This document shows positions 15,324 to 22,781 of a DNA stretch of 23,467 nucleotides, in pieces. The DNA is taken from contig CAJUSI010000095.1 in NCBI GenBank assembly GCA_910589035.1, forward strand, positions 1 through 23,467, read 5' to 3'. The stretch is from an uncultured Acetatifactor sp. (GTDB lineage: Bacteria > Bacillota > Clostridia > Lachnospirales > Lachnospiraceae). Position numbers and translations under genes: made by a program. The notes beneath the pieces were generated by a model that was given only the letters and a program-made list of their open reading frames with translations, was not told the DNA's origin and searched no databases. Numbering within the stretch: the first letter of the stretch is position 1; every line of letters starts with the position of its first letter.

Positions 15324-17357
15324 GTGTTCGGAGAGAAAGGGAACTCCCAAAGCAGGGAGAGGAAGATGAAGCGGAGCCTGAACGGCAGAATATTGAAGAA
15401 CAACATTCTAAATATTCTGGTGCTGGTGATCGTGTGCTGTGGAATCATGGCAGCGGCCATGCAGTCGTTGGCCAATAATATTCTGCTGGACAGCTTACAG
15501 CCCATGGCACGTCAGTCGGCGAAGACAGTGGAGGCGAATATCCATATGCTGGCAGACCGGATGATGGCGCTTGCGGGGGACACCCGTATGAGCAAGGAGG
15601 CTGCAATGGAGGCAGGGACCGGGACGGCGGACCCGGAAAAGCTTTGGGAGAACCGCAATGAGATATTGACGGAGGCAGCGGAGACTTATGAGCTGTATAC
15701 CATCGGACTCTACGGCAAGGATGGCCGTCTGGTTCAGGGACTCGACGGAGCGCCGGAGAGTCTGGAGGAAGATTTTTTTGCCCTTCTTCAGGAGACCGAC
15801 AATCTGACTACGAATGCGTCTACCAGATTCCAGGAGAAGCTTGGCATTGCCATGGGAATGCCGGTGAAGGAGAGCGGAGAGACCGTCCTGTATCTGGTGG
15901 GAGTCTATAAATACGATACGCTGAATGATGTCATTGGCAGTATCAATCTGGGCAGGCATGGCATGGCTTATATGGTCAACCATGAAGGTGTCGTCACCGG
16001 TCATCCGGAGCAGTCCATGGTTTTATCCGGCAGCACCATGGAACAGCTGAGCGGGGGAGACACAGATGTGGTTGGCCGGGTGATCAGTGACGAGACCGGG
16101 GCCGCGGAGTTCGAGGTGGATGGAGAGACCATGCTTGCGGCATTTTCTCCCGTTCGCGGAACGCAGTGGTCGCTGGTCATCCAGGTTCCCAAGGCGGATT
16201 ATGGTTCTTATATCAATGGCGCTATGCTCGTAGCGATATCGGCTGCTTTTGTGGTGTTGGTGTTCTCCATCCTTCTGGTTTTGTGCCTGGCCCGGTCCAT
16301 CTCCCGCCCGGTGAAGAGTGTGACAGGCCGAATGGTGGGCCTGTCCGACGGCGACCTCCATACAGAGGTGGTTCAGATCCGATCCAGGGATGAACTTGAA
16401 GTACTTACCCGGACATTGAGCGCAACGACCGAGAGTATCGAACACTACATATCGGATATCCAGCAGGTACTGACTCAGGTGGCGGAGGGCAATCTGCAGG
16501 TGGAGCCCCAGGTGGACTACAAGGGAGATTTCGTACAGATTCGGGCAAGTCTGGGTATCATTCTTCAATCCATGAATGAGACAATCAGGGACTTCCGTTC
16601 CGCTTCCGGACGTCTGGCGGAGATGGCAGAAGAGCTCAACGGACAATCCGGACAGCTTCACCAGGCTTCCGTGGAGCAGACACGGTCTACGGAGGAACTG
16701 GTAGATGAGGTGTCCCATGTGAAAGAGCGTCTGTTCAGCGTTACGGAGAGCAGCAGCCAGACCAGTGCGAAGACAGTGGAAATTTCGCAGTGTATTCAGG
16801 AAGCAAATAACCGTATGGGAGCTCTCTCCAACGCCATGGATAATATCAGTGAGAATGCCCAGAAGATTACACAGATTGCCAGCGACATCGAAGACATTGC
16901 TTTCCAGACAGGTATCCTGGCAATAAACGCATCTATCGAGGCAGCCCGGGCAGGAACTGCCGGGAGGGGGTTTGCTGTAGTGGCCGATGAGGTCCGGCAG
17001 CTGGCGGCAAGGAGCAGCGATTCCGCCCAGAGCGCCGCGCAGATGGTGGGAGATACGAAAGCCATCATTCAGAACGGCGTAGAACTGACGGCTGCGGCTG
17101 TGGATTCCCTTCGGGAGATATCATCCGTATCCGGTCAGATTAGCGAAATTACCGATGAACTGGTGGTGGCCGTACATGGGCAGGAAAGCGCATTGGTCAT
17201 CATGGAGGAGAGGATTGGAACGATTATGGACATAGCGGAAAGAAACCTGCAGAATGCCATCGGTACGGAGCAGTCCAGCGGGCTGCTGGCGAAGGAAGCA
17301 GAGATGCTTCGATCTCAGGTGGAGAGATTTGTGGTAAAGGAGGAGAGGGAAAGATGA
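15324..17357 (+). CDS. Methyl-accepting chemotaxis protein, cache-type sensor
   Basis: A membrane chemoreceptor of 677 residues. I chose GTG 15324, which has AAGGAG at spacing 10; ATG 15366 is an in-frame alternative with a weaker GGGAG. From GTG, TM1 is at about 26-48 and an extracellular double-cache-like sensor at about 50-295 (LYTIGLYGKDGRLVQG, HGMAYMVNHEGVVTGHP, WSLVIQVPKADYG). TM2 follows at 298-322 and HAMP at 323-375 (ARSISRPVKSVTGRM). A second HAMP-like stretch (VAEGNLQVEPQVDYKGDF) lies at about 386-420. The signalling tip (DIEDIAFQTGILAINASIEA, AGRGFAVVADEVRQLA) at 521-562 is close to canonical. The stop codon overlaps the start of the next gene as ATGA. The two are therefore an operon, and the FMN-binding lipoprotein is a candidate partner of the sensor domain. 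Confidence 0.92.
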   Translation: MFGEKGNSQSRERKMKRSLNGRILKNNILNILVLVIVCCGIMAAAMQSLANNILLDSLQPMARQSAKTVEANIHMLADRMMALAGDTRMSKEAAMEAGTGTADPEKLWENRNEILTEAAETYELYTIGLYGKDGRLVQGLDGAPESLEEDFFALLQETDNLTTNASTRFQEKLGIAMGMPVKESGETVLYLVGVYKYDTLNDVIGSINLGRHGMAYMVNHEGVVTGHPEQSMVLSGSTMEQLSGGDTDVVGRVISDETGAAEFEVDGETMLAAFSPVRGTQWSLVIQVPKADYGSYINGAMLVAISAAFVVLVFSILLVLCLARSISRPVKSVTGRMVGLSDGDLHTEVVQIRSRDELEVLTRTLSATTESIEHYISDIQQVLTQVAEGNLQVEPQVDYKGDFVQIRASLGIILQSMNETIRDFRSASGRLAEMAEELNGQSGQLHQASVEQTRSTEELVDEVSHVKERLFSVTESSSQTSAKTVEISQCIQEANNRMGALSNAMDNISENAQKITQIASDIEDIAFQTGILAINASIEAARAGTAGRGFAVVADEVRQLAARSSDSAQSAAQMVGDTKAIIQNGVELTAAAVDSLREISSVSGQISEITDELVVAVHGQESALVIMEERIGTIMDIAERNLQNAIGTEQSSGLLAKEAEMLRSQVERFVVKEERER

Positions 17358-17797
17358 AGCGGATAGCGGGTATTGTTTTGGCTCTGCTGATGGTGGGGAC
17401 GCTAATGGGATGCGGCAATGAGAAGACGGCACTGCAGGATGGATACTATACTGCCCAGGCGATGGAGTACAGCCATGGCTGGAAGGAATATATCACGATT
17501 CTGGTAAAGGGTGGGAGCATCATCTCCGTAGAGTATAATGCGGAGAATGCCAGCGGATTCATTAAGAGCTGGGACAACGCTTATATGCAGACAATGTTTC
17601 ATTCTACGGGTACTTATCCAAACCAGTATACGCGCTATTATGCCGGTCAGCTGCTGGAAGGACAGGGGAAGGAGGGCATTGATGCGCTGTCAGGGGCTTC
17701 CTCCTCCTACGGCTCTTTCCAGAAACTGATGGCTGCTGTACTGGAGCAGGCCGGAAAGGGAGATTCCAGCATTGTGTTTGTGGACACGGCGAACTGA
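17354..17797 (+). CDS. FMN-binding domain lipoprotein
   Basis: A 147-residue surface lipoprotein. Signal peptide with lipobox TLMGC (C20). The mature part resembles the FMN_bind family: DGYYTAQAMEYSHGWKEYIT, and DALSGASSS at 110-118. The latter fits the D-x-x-[ST]-G-A-[ST] motif used by the flavin transferase ApbE to attach FMN covalently (as in NqrC and RnfG). S116 would be the attachment residue. The ribosome binding site AAGGAGGAG lies inside the chemoreceptor gene and the start overlaps its stop, so translation is coupled. Known relatives carry electrons at or outside the membrane. Next to a receptor, it could report redox state or bind a ligand for taxis, which is inference. No ApbE gene is in the window. 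Confidence 0.82.
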   Translation: MKRIAGIVLALLMVGTLMGCGNEKTALQDGYYTAQAMEYSHGWKEYITILVKGGSIISVEYNAENASGFIKSWDNAYMQTMFHSTGTYPNQYTRYYAGQLLEGQGKEGIDALSGASSSYGSFQKLMAAVLEQAGKGDSSIVFVDTAN

Positions 17798-17818
17798 TGA
17801 AGGATGGTGACGTCCGGC

Positions 17819-17877
17819 TGCGAAAGGCAGTTCCGGTTTCCTCCGTATAAGGGAGAAAGCCGGAACTGCCTTTCGCA
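17819..17877. terminator. Long perfect hairpin between convergent operons
   Basis: An 18-bp perfect stem (17819-17836 with 17860-17877; arm begins TGCGAAAGGCAGTTCCGG). It extends imperfectly inward with TTTC/GAAA pairs around a small loop. It lies between the stop of the FMN lipoprotein and the stop of the facing chemoreceptor, so it probably ends transcription from both sides. There is no T run, which is atypical. Confidence 0.65.
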
Positions 17878-17904
17878 TAAGGGAGCATGATGAATTACAA
17901 GTGC

Positions 17905-19488
17905 CTACAGATTGCTGAACACAGATGTATGTCTTCCGAGTTCTGCCACCACATCCTGATTGACGCCCATGCGCCGGGTAATGTCCTCTATGTCGGTGGC
18001 CAGATTCCTGGTATTGCCGGCCATACCGGTGATCCCGGAGACGCTTTCGTCGATGGCCTTGGTGATGGTGCCGATGGAATCCGCGATTCCGGACATGGAA
18101 TGCTTCAGACGCTGGGTCTGTTCATGGAAATCATCCATGGTCTGGCGGATATAAGCGGCATCTTCCTTATACTGGCTGCCGGATTGTACAAAGGTCTGAA
18201 GTTCCTTCAGAACGGACTGACTGATATAATCAACCAGGTTCTGAGCGTTTTCTGTGAGATTGTAGACGGCTGCCGTGACCACATCATTGATCTCCTGGAT
18301 GTGGTTTGCGGTCTCCTGGCTGGAATTGGAGAGCTCCCGCACTTCTCTGGCTACCATGGCAAATCCCCTGCCGGCTGCGCCTGCATTTGCGGCTTCCACC
18401 GAAGCGTTCAGGGAGATCAGTCTTGTCTGCTGGGCGATGGTCAGAATGTCGTCTGTGAGGGTTCTGATCCGGTTTACGCTTCTGCTCTTTTCAATGGCAT
18501 CGTTGAGAGAGTGCAGGATTTCTTCCATTTTTACGCCGGTGCTTTCCGCGCTGCTTTGGGCGGACTGCTGCAGAGCATCTGCACGGGCGTTCATCTGAGC
18601 TGTGTAGGAGGTGATAGCGCTGCACTCTTCTGCGATTGTCTGTACATCCTGCCGCACATTTCCGGCGCTGGCATTGATTGTCGATACATTTCCGGCCACT
18701 TCCTGAAAGGTGGCGGAGAGCTGTTCCGCAAGAGAGGAGAGACTTGCGGCGCTTTTTCGGGAGGCCTGTGTTCTTTGCAGCACTTCCCCGGTCATATTGT
18801 TGATGCGCCCTGAACTGTCCTGAATGGTATTCAGAATTTTCTTGATGGGGATGACGACATAAACAGAAATCAGCCGGAAATCGGTCAGCACCAGAAGAAC
18901 ACAGATGACCGCCGCCGTAATGCCTACCACTAAGGATACAAGGTACACCGTGGAGAGATGGGCCCTTGCTTCCAGAGTTTGTGTGCTGATGGAAGCATTG
19001 AGCGCGTCGATATCATCCTTCATGGCCTGGGTGAAGGCTGCCACATCACCGTTGGCCATGGCATAGGCATCCTGGGTCTTATGGCTTGCGCTGGCACACA
19101 CCAGGTGAACCAGGGCATGCTTGAAGGCAGTATAATTGTCCATAAGAGACTGATACTGCGCCAGATCCTGCTGCACTACGAAATTCTCATATTCCGAAAG
19201 CATATCGTCCAGAAGAGCTTCCTCCTCTTTGATCTGCGCAACCAGCTGAATCATGGTATTATAATCTGTGGCTACAATGTGGCTCAGGGCCATTTTATGA
19301 ATTTCCATGGAGGACTGACAGATTTCGGCCAGCCGGCTCTTTCCTTCCATGTAATTGTCGGCGATGCTGGAGGCGCTTGCATTCACATTGCGGATATTCA
19401 CAATAGAAAGAATGTTGGACAGCAGCGCCACAAGGCCCAGAAGAGCGATGGGGATGATCAAACGTTGCTTTAAGCTGATATTTTTCAT
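17905..19488 (-). CDS. Methyl-accepting chemotaxis protein, 4-helix-bundle sensor
   Basis: A 527-residue chemoreceptor read leftwards from ATG 19486-19488, with AAGGAG 11 bp upstream. An open frame continues further upstream into the preceding gene but lacks a start signal. TM1 at about 10-30; an extracellular four-helix-bundle domain (4HB_MCP-like) at about 34-175, all helical; TM2 at 181-201. The HAMP region is short and weakly recognisable (IPIKKILNTIQDSSG). The signalling tip at 346-390 reads IAQQTRLISLNASVEAANAG and GRGFAMVAREVREL. The usual AARAG is AANAG and the usual VADEVR is VAREVR, so it is slightly divergent. It lies 22 bp after a solute-binding lipoprotein gene on the same strand and surely shares its transcript. 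This suggests that the binding protein delivers its ligand to this receptor. Confidence 0.92.
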   Translation of the reverse strand: MKNISLKQRLIIPIALLGLVALLSNILSIVNIRNVNASASSIADNYMEGKSRLAEICQSSMEIHKMALSHIVATDYNTMIQLVAQIKEEEALLDDMLSEYENFVVQQDLAQYQSLMDNYTAFKHALVHLVCASASHKTQDAYAMANGDVAAFTQAMKDDIDALNASISTQTLEARAHLSTVYLVSLVVGITAAVICVLLVLTDFRLISVYVVIPIKKILNTIQDSSGRINNMTGEVLQRTQASRKSAASLSSLAEQLSATFQEVAGNVSTINASAGNVRQDVQTIAEECSAITSYTAQMNARADALQQSAQSSAESTGVKMEEILHSLNDAIEKSRSVNRIRTLTDDILTIAQQTRLISLNASVEAANAGAAGRGFAMVAREVRELSNSSQETANHIQEINDVVTAAVYNLTENAQNLVDYISQSVLKELQTFVQSGSQYKEDAAYIRQTMDDFHEQTQRLKHSMSGIADSIGTITKAIDESVSGITGMAGNTRNLATDIEDITRRMGVNQDVVAELGRHTSVFSNL

Positions 19489-19510
19489 AATGGATCGTAC
19501 TCCTTTCGGT

Positions 19511-20752
19511 TCATTGGGCGGTGATTCCCGTGACCATGGTGTCAAGCTGTTCCTGAAGGCTTTTTCCCGACGTGGTTCCAGCCAGAATTTCCGCGGTAAA
19601 ATTGGAAACCGGTTCCCAGTAATTTCCGCCGATGCGCTGCAGGCAGGAGAATTCCGACTGTTCCAGGAGCGCTGCAATAGCGGGGGAACTTTGAACCTCT
19701 TCGGAGGAGGCGGCATTTTTGTTGGATGGTCCCTGGCCCCGCAGCCGGAAGCGAAGTTCCTGATTTTCTTCGTTTGTAATCCACTCGGCCAGCTTCGCGG
19801 CCCATTCTCTGTGCTCAGAGTAAGAATTCACACCGATGAGCTTGTAACCGGAGAAGGAGGACATCTGTACCTGCTGTCCCGCACAGGTATAGGAGGGCAG
19901 CTTTGCGGCTCCGAAGCCGCGGCCCCAGGCTTCCTCCACGGCTATGGCGTTCCAGACGCCGCTGACGCCGGCGATGATGGTACCGTTTTGGACGCCTTCC
20001 AGAAAACCGGCGTCGTCCGTACTGAGGAAGCCGGAGTGTCTTGCCATGGCCGTCATGGCCTTTGCCACATCAATTCCTTTTATGGCGCCTTCTGTGGAGT
20101 TCCAGGTGCAGTAATTAGTGATGCCGTCATCGTTGAGACCCAGGGTGAGCCCGGTATTGCCAAACAGAGAGTACACATACCATCCGGAAGACCATTCCAT
20201 GGAGACTTTTTTCCCCTCCTTTTCGGCAATATCCAGCATGCGGTCCCAGGACAGAATATCTTCTTCCGAAAAATACTGTTTGTTATAATAGAGAAAATAC
20301 CCATTGTCCGCAGTCAGAGGATATGCGTACAGGGTATCATTCACGGAAGCGGCAGAAACTGCCTCCGGCAGATTTGACGTTCGCAGAGCATCGGCGTTTT
20401 CTATCGGATCCAGGGCGCCGGCGGCGACCAGGGTATTCAGCTGATCGTCCGCAAATGCAAAAACATCCGCACCGTTCTCCAGATCGGCCATCAGCGCATC
20501 GGTACAGTGGCTTTCGCTTTGCGGCTGATATGTAATCAGAAAGTCGGCCTGACCGCGATATTCGTCCTGAAATTCGTCCAAAATCTGGCGGAGCAGTTCT
20601 TCATCCTCTTCGGCGCCCCAGACAGTCAGTTTGACCGTGCCGGAAACAGGCGTCTCATTTTCTTCGGAAGGGGTGCTGCCGTCCTGACATCCGGAGAGGG
20701 AGGCGGCCAGCATAAAAACCACGGGAAGGCATAAGAGAAATCTTCTTTTCAT
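19511..20752 (-). CDS. Sugar-type extracellular solute-binding lipoprotein (family 1)
   Basis: A 413-residue lipoprotein with signal peptide and lipobox SLSGC (C22). It resembles the family 1 solute-binding proteins of carbohydrate ABC transporters: VKLTVWGAEEDEELLRQILD near the N-terminus, ADVFAFADDQLNTLVAAGAL, LYAYPLTADNGYFLYYNKQY, and WITNEENQELRFRLRGQGPS. The latter two match maltose/oligosaccharide binders. The start follows AAGGAGG at 6-7 bp. No permease or ATPase gene lies beside it. Instead a chemoreceptor follows after 22 bp, so its main role here may be sensing rather than uptake, or it may share a permease encoded elsewhere. The sugar bound cannot be told from sequence; glycans freed by the GH85 enzyme or the DUF4838 protein are possible. 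Confidence 0.88.
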   Translation of the reverse strand: MKRRFLLCLPVVFMLAASLSGCQDGSTPSEENETPVSGTVKLTVWGAEEDEELLRQILDEFQDEYRGQADFLITYQPQSESHCTDALMADLENGADVFAFADDQLNTLVAAGALDPIENADALRTSNLPEAVSAASVNDTLYAYPLTADNGYFLYYNKQYFSEEDILSWDRMLDIAEKEGKKVSMEWSSGWYVYSLFGNTGLTLGLNDDGITNYCTWNSTEGAIKGIDVAKAMTAMARHSGFLSTDDAGFLEGVQNGTIIAGVSGVWNAIAVEEAWGRGFGAAKLPSYTCAGQQVQMSSFSGYKLIGVNSYSEHREWAAKLAEWITNEENQELRFRLRGQGPSNKNAASSEEVQSSPAIAALLEQSEFSCLQRIGGNYWEPVSNFTAEILAGTTSGKSLQEQLDTMVTGITAQ

Positions 20753-20785
20753 GACATCCTCCTTATAGTATATATTTTGTATAAT

Positions 20786-20814
20786 ATTTTAACATTTCAC
20801 AGAATTCATTGCAA
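20786..20814 (-). promoter_or_regulatory. Sigma-A promoter of the binding protein-chemoreceptor operon
   Basis: On the minus strand: TTGCAA (20809-20814), 17 bp, TAAAAT (20786-20791), in AT-rich DNA 34 bp before the start codon. Confidence 0.75.
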
Positions 20815-20823
20815 TTTGTTTCT

Positions 20824-20850
20824 TGCTCCGATCATAAAAAGATCGGAGCA
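20824..20850 (-). terminator. Perfect 10-bp hairpin after the DUF4838 gene
   Basis: TGCTCCGATC (20824-20833) pairs with GATCGGAGCA (20841-20850), 7-nt loop. It lies 25 bp beyond the DUF4838 stop and 10 bp from the next promoter's -35. There is no T run after it, so it may be a weak terminator or a 3' stabilising stem. Confidence 0.5.
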
Positions 20851-20874
20851 TGGAAAGGTGATTTTTTGGAATCT

Positions 20875-22524
20875 TCAGGGCACAGCGTCCTGAACAGCAG
20901 GAGAATCCGCCATTTGAGCCATGGCGTCGGTGACGAATTTATCCACGGTGATCTTCCACTCTTCCACCATGACCAGGCCCGTCTTACGCGCCTGCGCGGC
21001 AAATTTTGCAATTCGCCGAAGCTTTTCTTCCGGACTGCCGTATTCCAGGACGATTCCCGCGTAATAAACCGGCAGAGCGGCGGTCTTCACCCGGAACTGC
21101 AGGTCTTTATCTGATTCGGCTGCGGATATCGCCTGTTCAAACAGGCTCTCGTACTGCCGGAACAGCTCTTCCCGCATCCAGGTATCCCCGGCGTCCAGAG
21201 GTCCTCCGAAGATATTCAGTTCTCCGCCCGCTTTCTCCATTTCATCGTGGATCAGATCGATATACTGCAGAATAAAAGGTCCTGCCTGCTTGTAATAACC
21301 GTTCAGGAAGTCGGTCATGATTTCCCTCTCGTCCGCGGCGGGATTCCACATCAGCTTTGCCAGCAGGTAGCCCCGCAGCTCATGAAATTCTCCTCCGATT
21401 TCACGGTTGGCCTGGCTGAACAGGGAGCGGACATTATTTTCCGTGAAGAAACGGATATTCGGTCCCAATACCCGCAGGTTCGGGAAGGGACTTACCAGGT
21501 TGCGGAACTGAATGCAGTAATCCCACAAAAAGACATTCCCGCAGATTTCCTTCCAATCCTTCAGCTCCTGACAGGAACCTGCGGATTTTTCATCGGTTTC
21601 GATGGGAAGCCCTCTGTTGGCTTCGATATTGCAGAGCATGATATGTACGTTGTCTGCGGGGCGGGTGACGGCCGGAGCCTTTCTTGTGTACCAGTAGGCC
21701 AGTGTGGAAATAATTTTATCCGGAAACTGTTCGGCGATGCGGTTGACGAAATTCAGGACGGACCCAATGGGAGAGCCGTCCCGCTCATTCTGCTCCCGGC
21801 ACTTCTCGCACTGGCAGTAAGCGGCATTGTCGTTCTGGGAGACGGACCAGTATCTGGCGGCGGGCTTTCGCTCCATGTGCTTTTTCAGGTTGCCCAGAAC
21901 GATGCGGAATACATCGGGATTGGACAGGCACAGCTGCGCCTTGTCCCCCACGCGCCTGCCCTCATACAGGGAAAAGTACTCCGGATGTTCGTCGAAATAT
22001 TCCTCCGGCGGGCATAATGTGTAAAAGGAATGGCACCAGAATCCCCAGCTTTCATCTCTTTTGGAGCAGGGGATCATCTTATGCTTCTCGGCGAATTCGG
22101 GAACGCCGTAATCCTTATACAGAATTTCCCGGTACTCCAGAACGGGTTGGAAAGCGTATTCTTCAAAGCACACGGTCAGATTGGCGTCGAAGGGGATGTA
22201 TTCGTAATCCCGGGAGTAGTAGCGGCACCCTGCCACCCTTTCCAGCCAGTCATAGACGGCATAAACGCAGGCCTGTTCGTTTCCGGCCTCGATTATGATA
22301 TCCTTATCAAATATCCGGTAGCGGAAGCCGTCTGCGCCGTGATCTGCGGGCTGCAGCACGATGCTGGGATTGACGGTGGTGGTATCCTGTACCTGAAACA
22401 CCGCGTCCGTGATTTTGTTCAGATATCCGGCCAGTATTCCGGCAGCTCTTTTGTACTCCCGGGCTATGATTAGCATATTGGCTTTTTTGTTTTCGGCAAT
22501 GCAGATTGGTTTGTTCAGATTCAT
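20875..22524 (-). CDS. DUF4838 putative glycoside hydrolase
   Basis: A 549-residue protein read leftwards. I chose ATG 22522-22524 because AAGGAG lies 9 bp upstream; a TTG at 22551 lies before that site and is unlikely. There is no signal peptide, so it is cytoplasmic. The N-terminal 120 residues resemble the GH20/GH67 N-terminal domain (REYKRAAGILAGYLNKITDA, YDWLERVAGCRYYSRD, YEYIPFD). The rest matches the DUF4838 barrel: FWCHSFYTLCPPEEYFDEHP, WSVSQNDNAAYCQCEKC with a C237-x-C239-x2-C242 cluster, IMLCNIEAN and GGEFHELRGYLLAKLMWNP. Proteins of this family are listed with alpha-glucuronidase-like or host-glycan enzymes, but the substrate is unknown. It has its own promoter. The binding protein-receptor operon follows on the same strand after 122 bp. 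Confidence 0.85.
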   Translation of the reverse strand: MNLNKPICIAENKKANMLIIAREYKRAAGILAGYLNKITDAVFQVQDTTTVNPSIVLQPADHGADGFRYRIFDKDIIIEAGNEQACVYAVYDWLERVAGCRYYSRDYEYIPFDANLTVCFEEYAFQPVLEYREILYKDYGVPEFAEKHKMIPCSKRDESWGFWCHSFYTLCPPEEYFDEHPEYFSLYEGRRVGDKAQLCLSNPDVFRIVLGNLKKHMERKPAARYWSVSQNDNAAYCQCEKCREQNERDGSPIGSVLNFVNRIAEQFPDKIISTLAYWYTRKAPAVTRPADNVHIMLCNIEANRGLPIETDEKSAGSCQELKDWKEICGNVFLWDYCIQFRNLVSPFPNLRVLGPNIRFFTENNVRSLFSQANREIGGEFHELRGYLLAKLMWNPAADEREIMTDFLNGYYKQAGPFILQYIDLIHDEMEKAGGELNIFGGPLDAGDTWMREELFRQYESLFEQAISAAESDKDLQFRVKTAALPVYYAGIVLEYGSPEEKLRRIAKFAAQARKTGLVMVEEWKITVDKFVTDAMAQMADSPAVQDAVP

Positions 22525-22565
22525 CTGTATCTGCTCCTTTCCCTGTTGCAATATTTTTCTAAATT

Positions 22566-22615
22566 CACAGGAACTGTGTCAGATCTATAGTATCATTGGC
22601 AGGAGGGTTTGGCAA
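22566..22615 (-). promoter_or_regulatory. Promoter of the DUF4838 gene with a small palindrome at the start site
   Basis: On the minus strand: TTGCCA (22610-22615), 17 bp, TACTAT (22587-22592). CACAG-GAA-CTGTG at 22566-22578 lies about where transcription begins and could be a repressor site. The operator idea is inference. Confidence 0.6.
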
Positions 22616-22633
22616 GGGGGCTAAAATATCCTG

Positions 22634-22662
22634 TTTTCCTTTTAAGGAATCTATGTTAAACT
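22634..22662 (+). promoter_or_regulatory. Possible promoter of the AAA-ATPase-like gene
   Basis: TTTTCC (22634-22639), 17 bp, then TAAACT (22657-22662) with TG one base before the -10 (extended -10). It diverges from the DUF4838 promoter and lies about 120 bp before the start. Confidence 0.45.
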
Positions 22663-22781
22663 ATACGCAGAAGCTGTACAGAACAGATCCCTGGTCCGGC
22701 GGAATTCGCAATGCTGTATATGGCAGAAGGCCGGCGGCCGGTAAAAATATTGTATTTCGTACAGACGAAAGGATTAAGGGT

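Noticed and set aside
17887..18813. 308-codon plus-strand ORF opposite the 4HB chemoreceptor
   Set aside because: It covers the conserved signalling domain in reverse; Gly/His/Cys-rich product without recognisable motifs.
19355..20377. 340-codon plus-strand ORF opposite the solute-binding protein
   Set aside because: It is antisense to a solute-binding protein with signal peptide, ribosome binding site and promoter.
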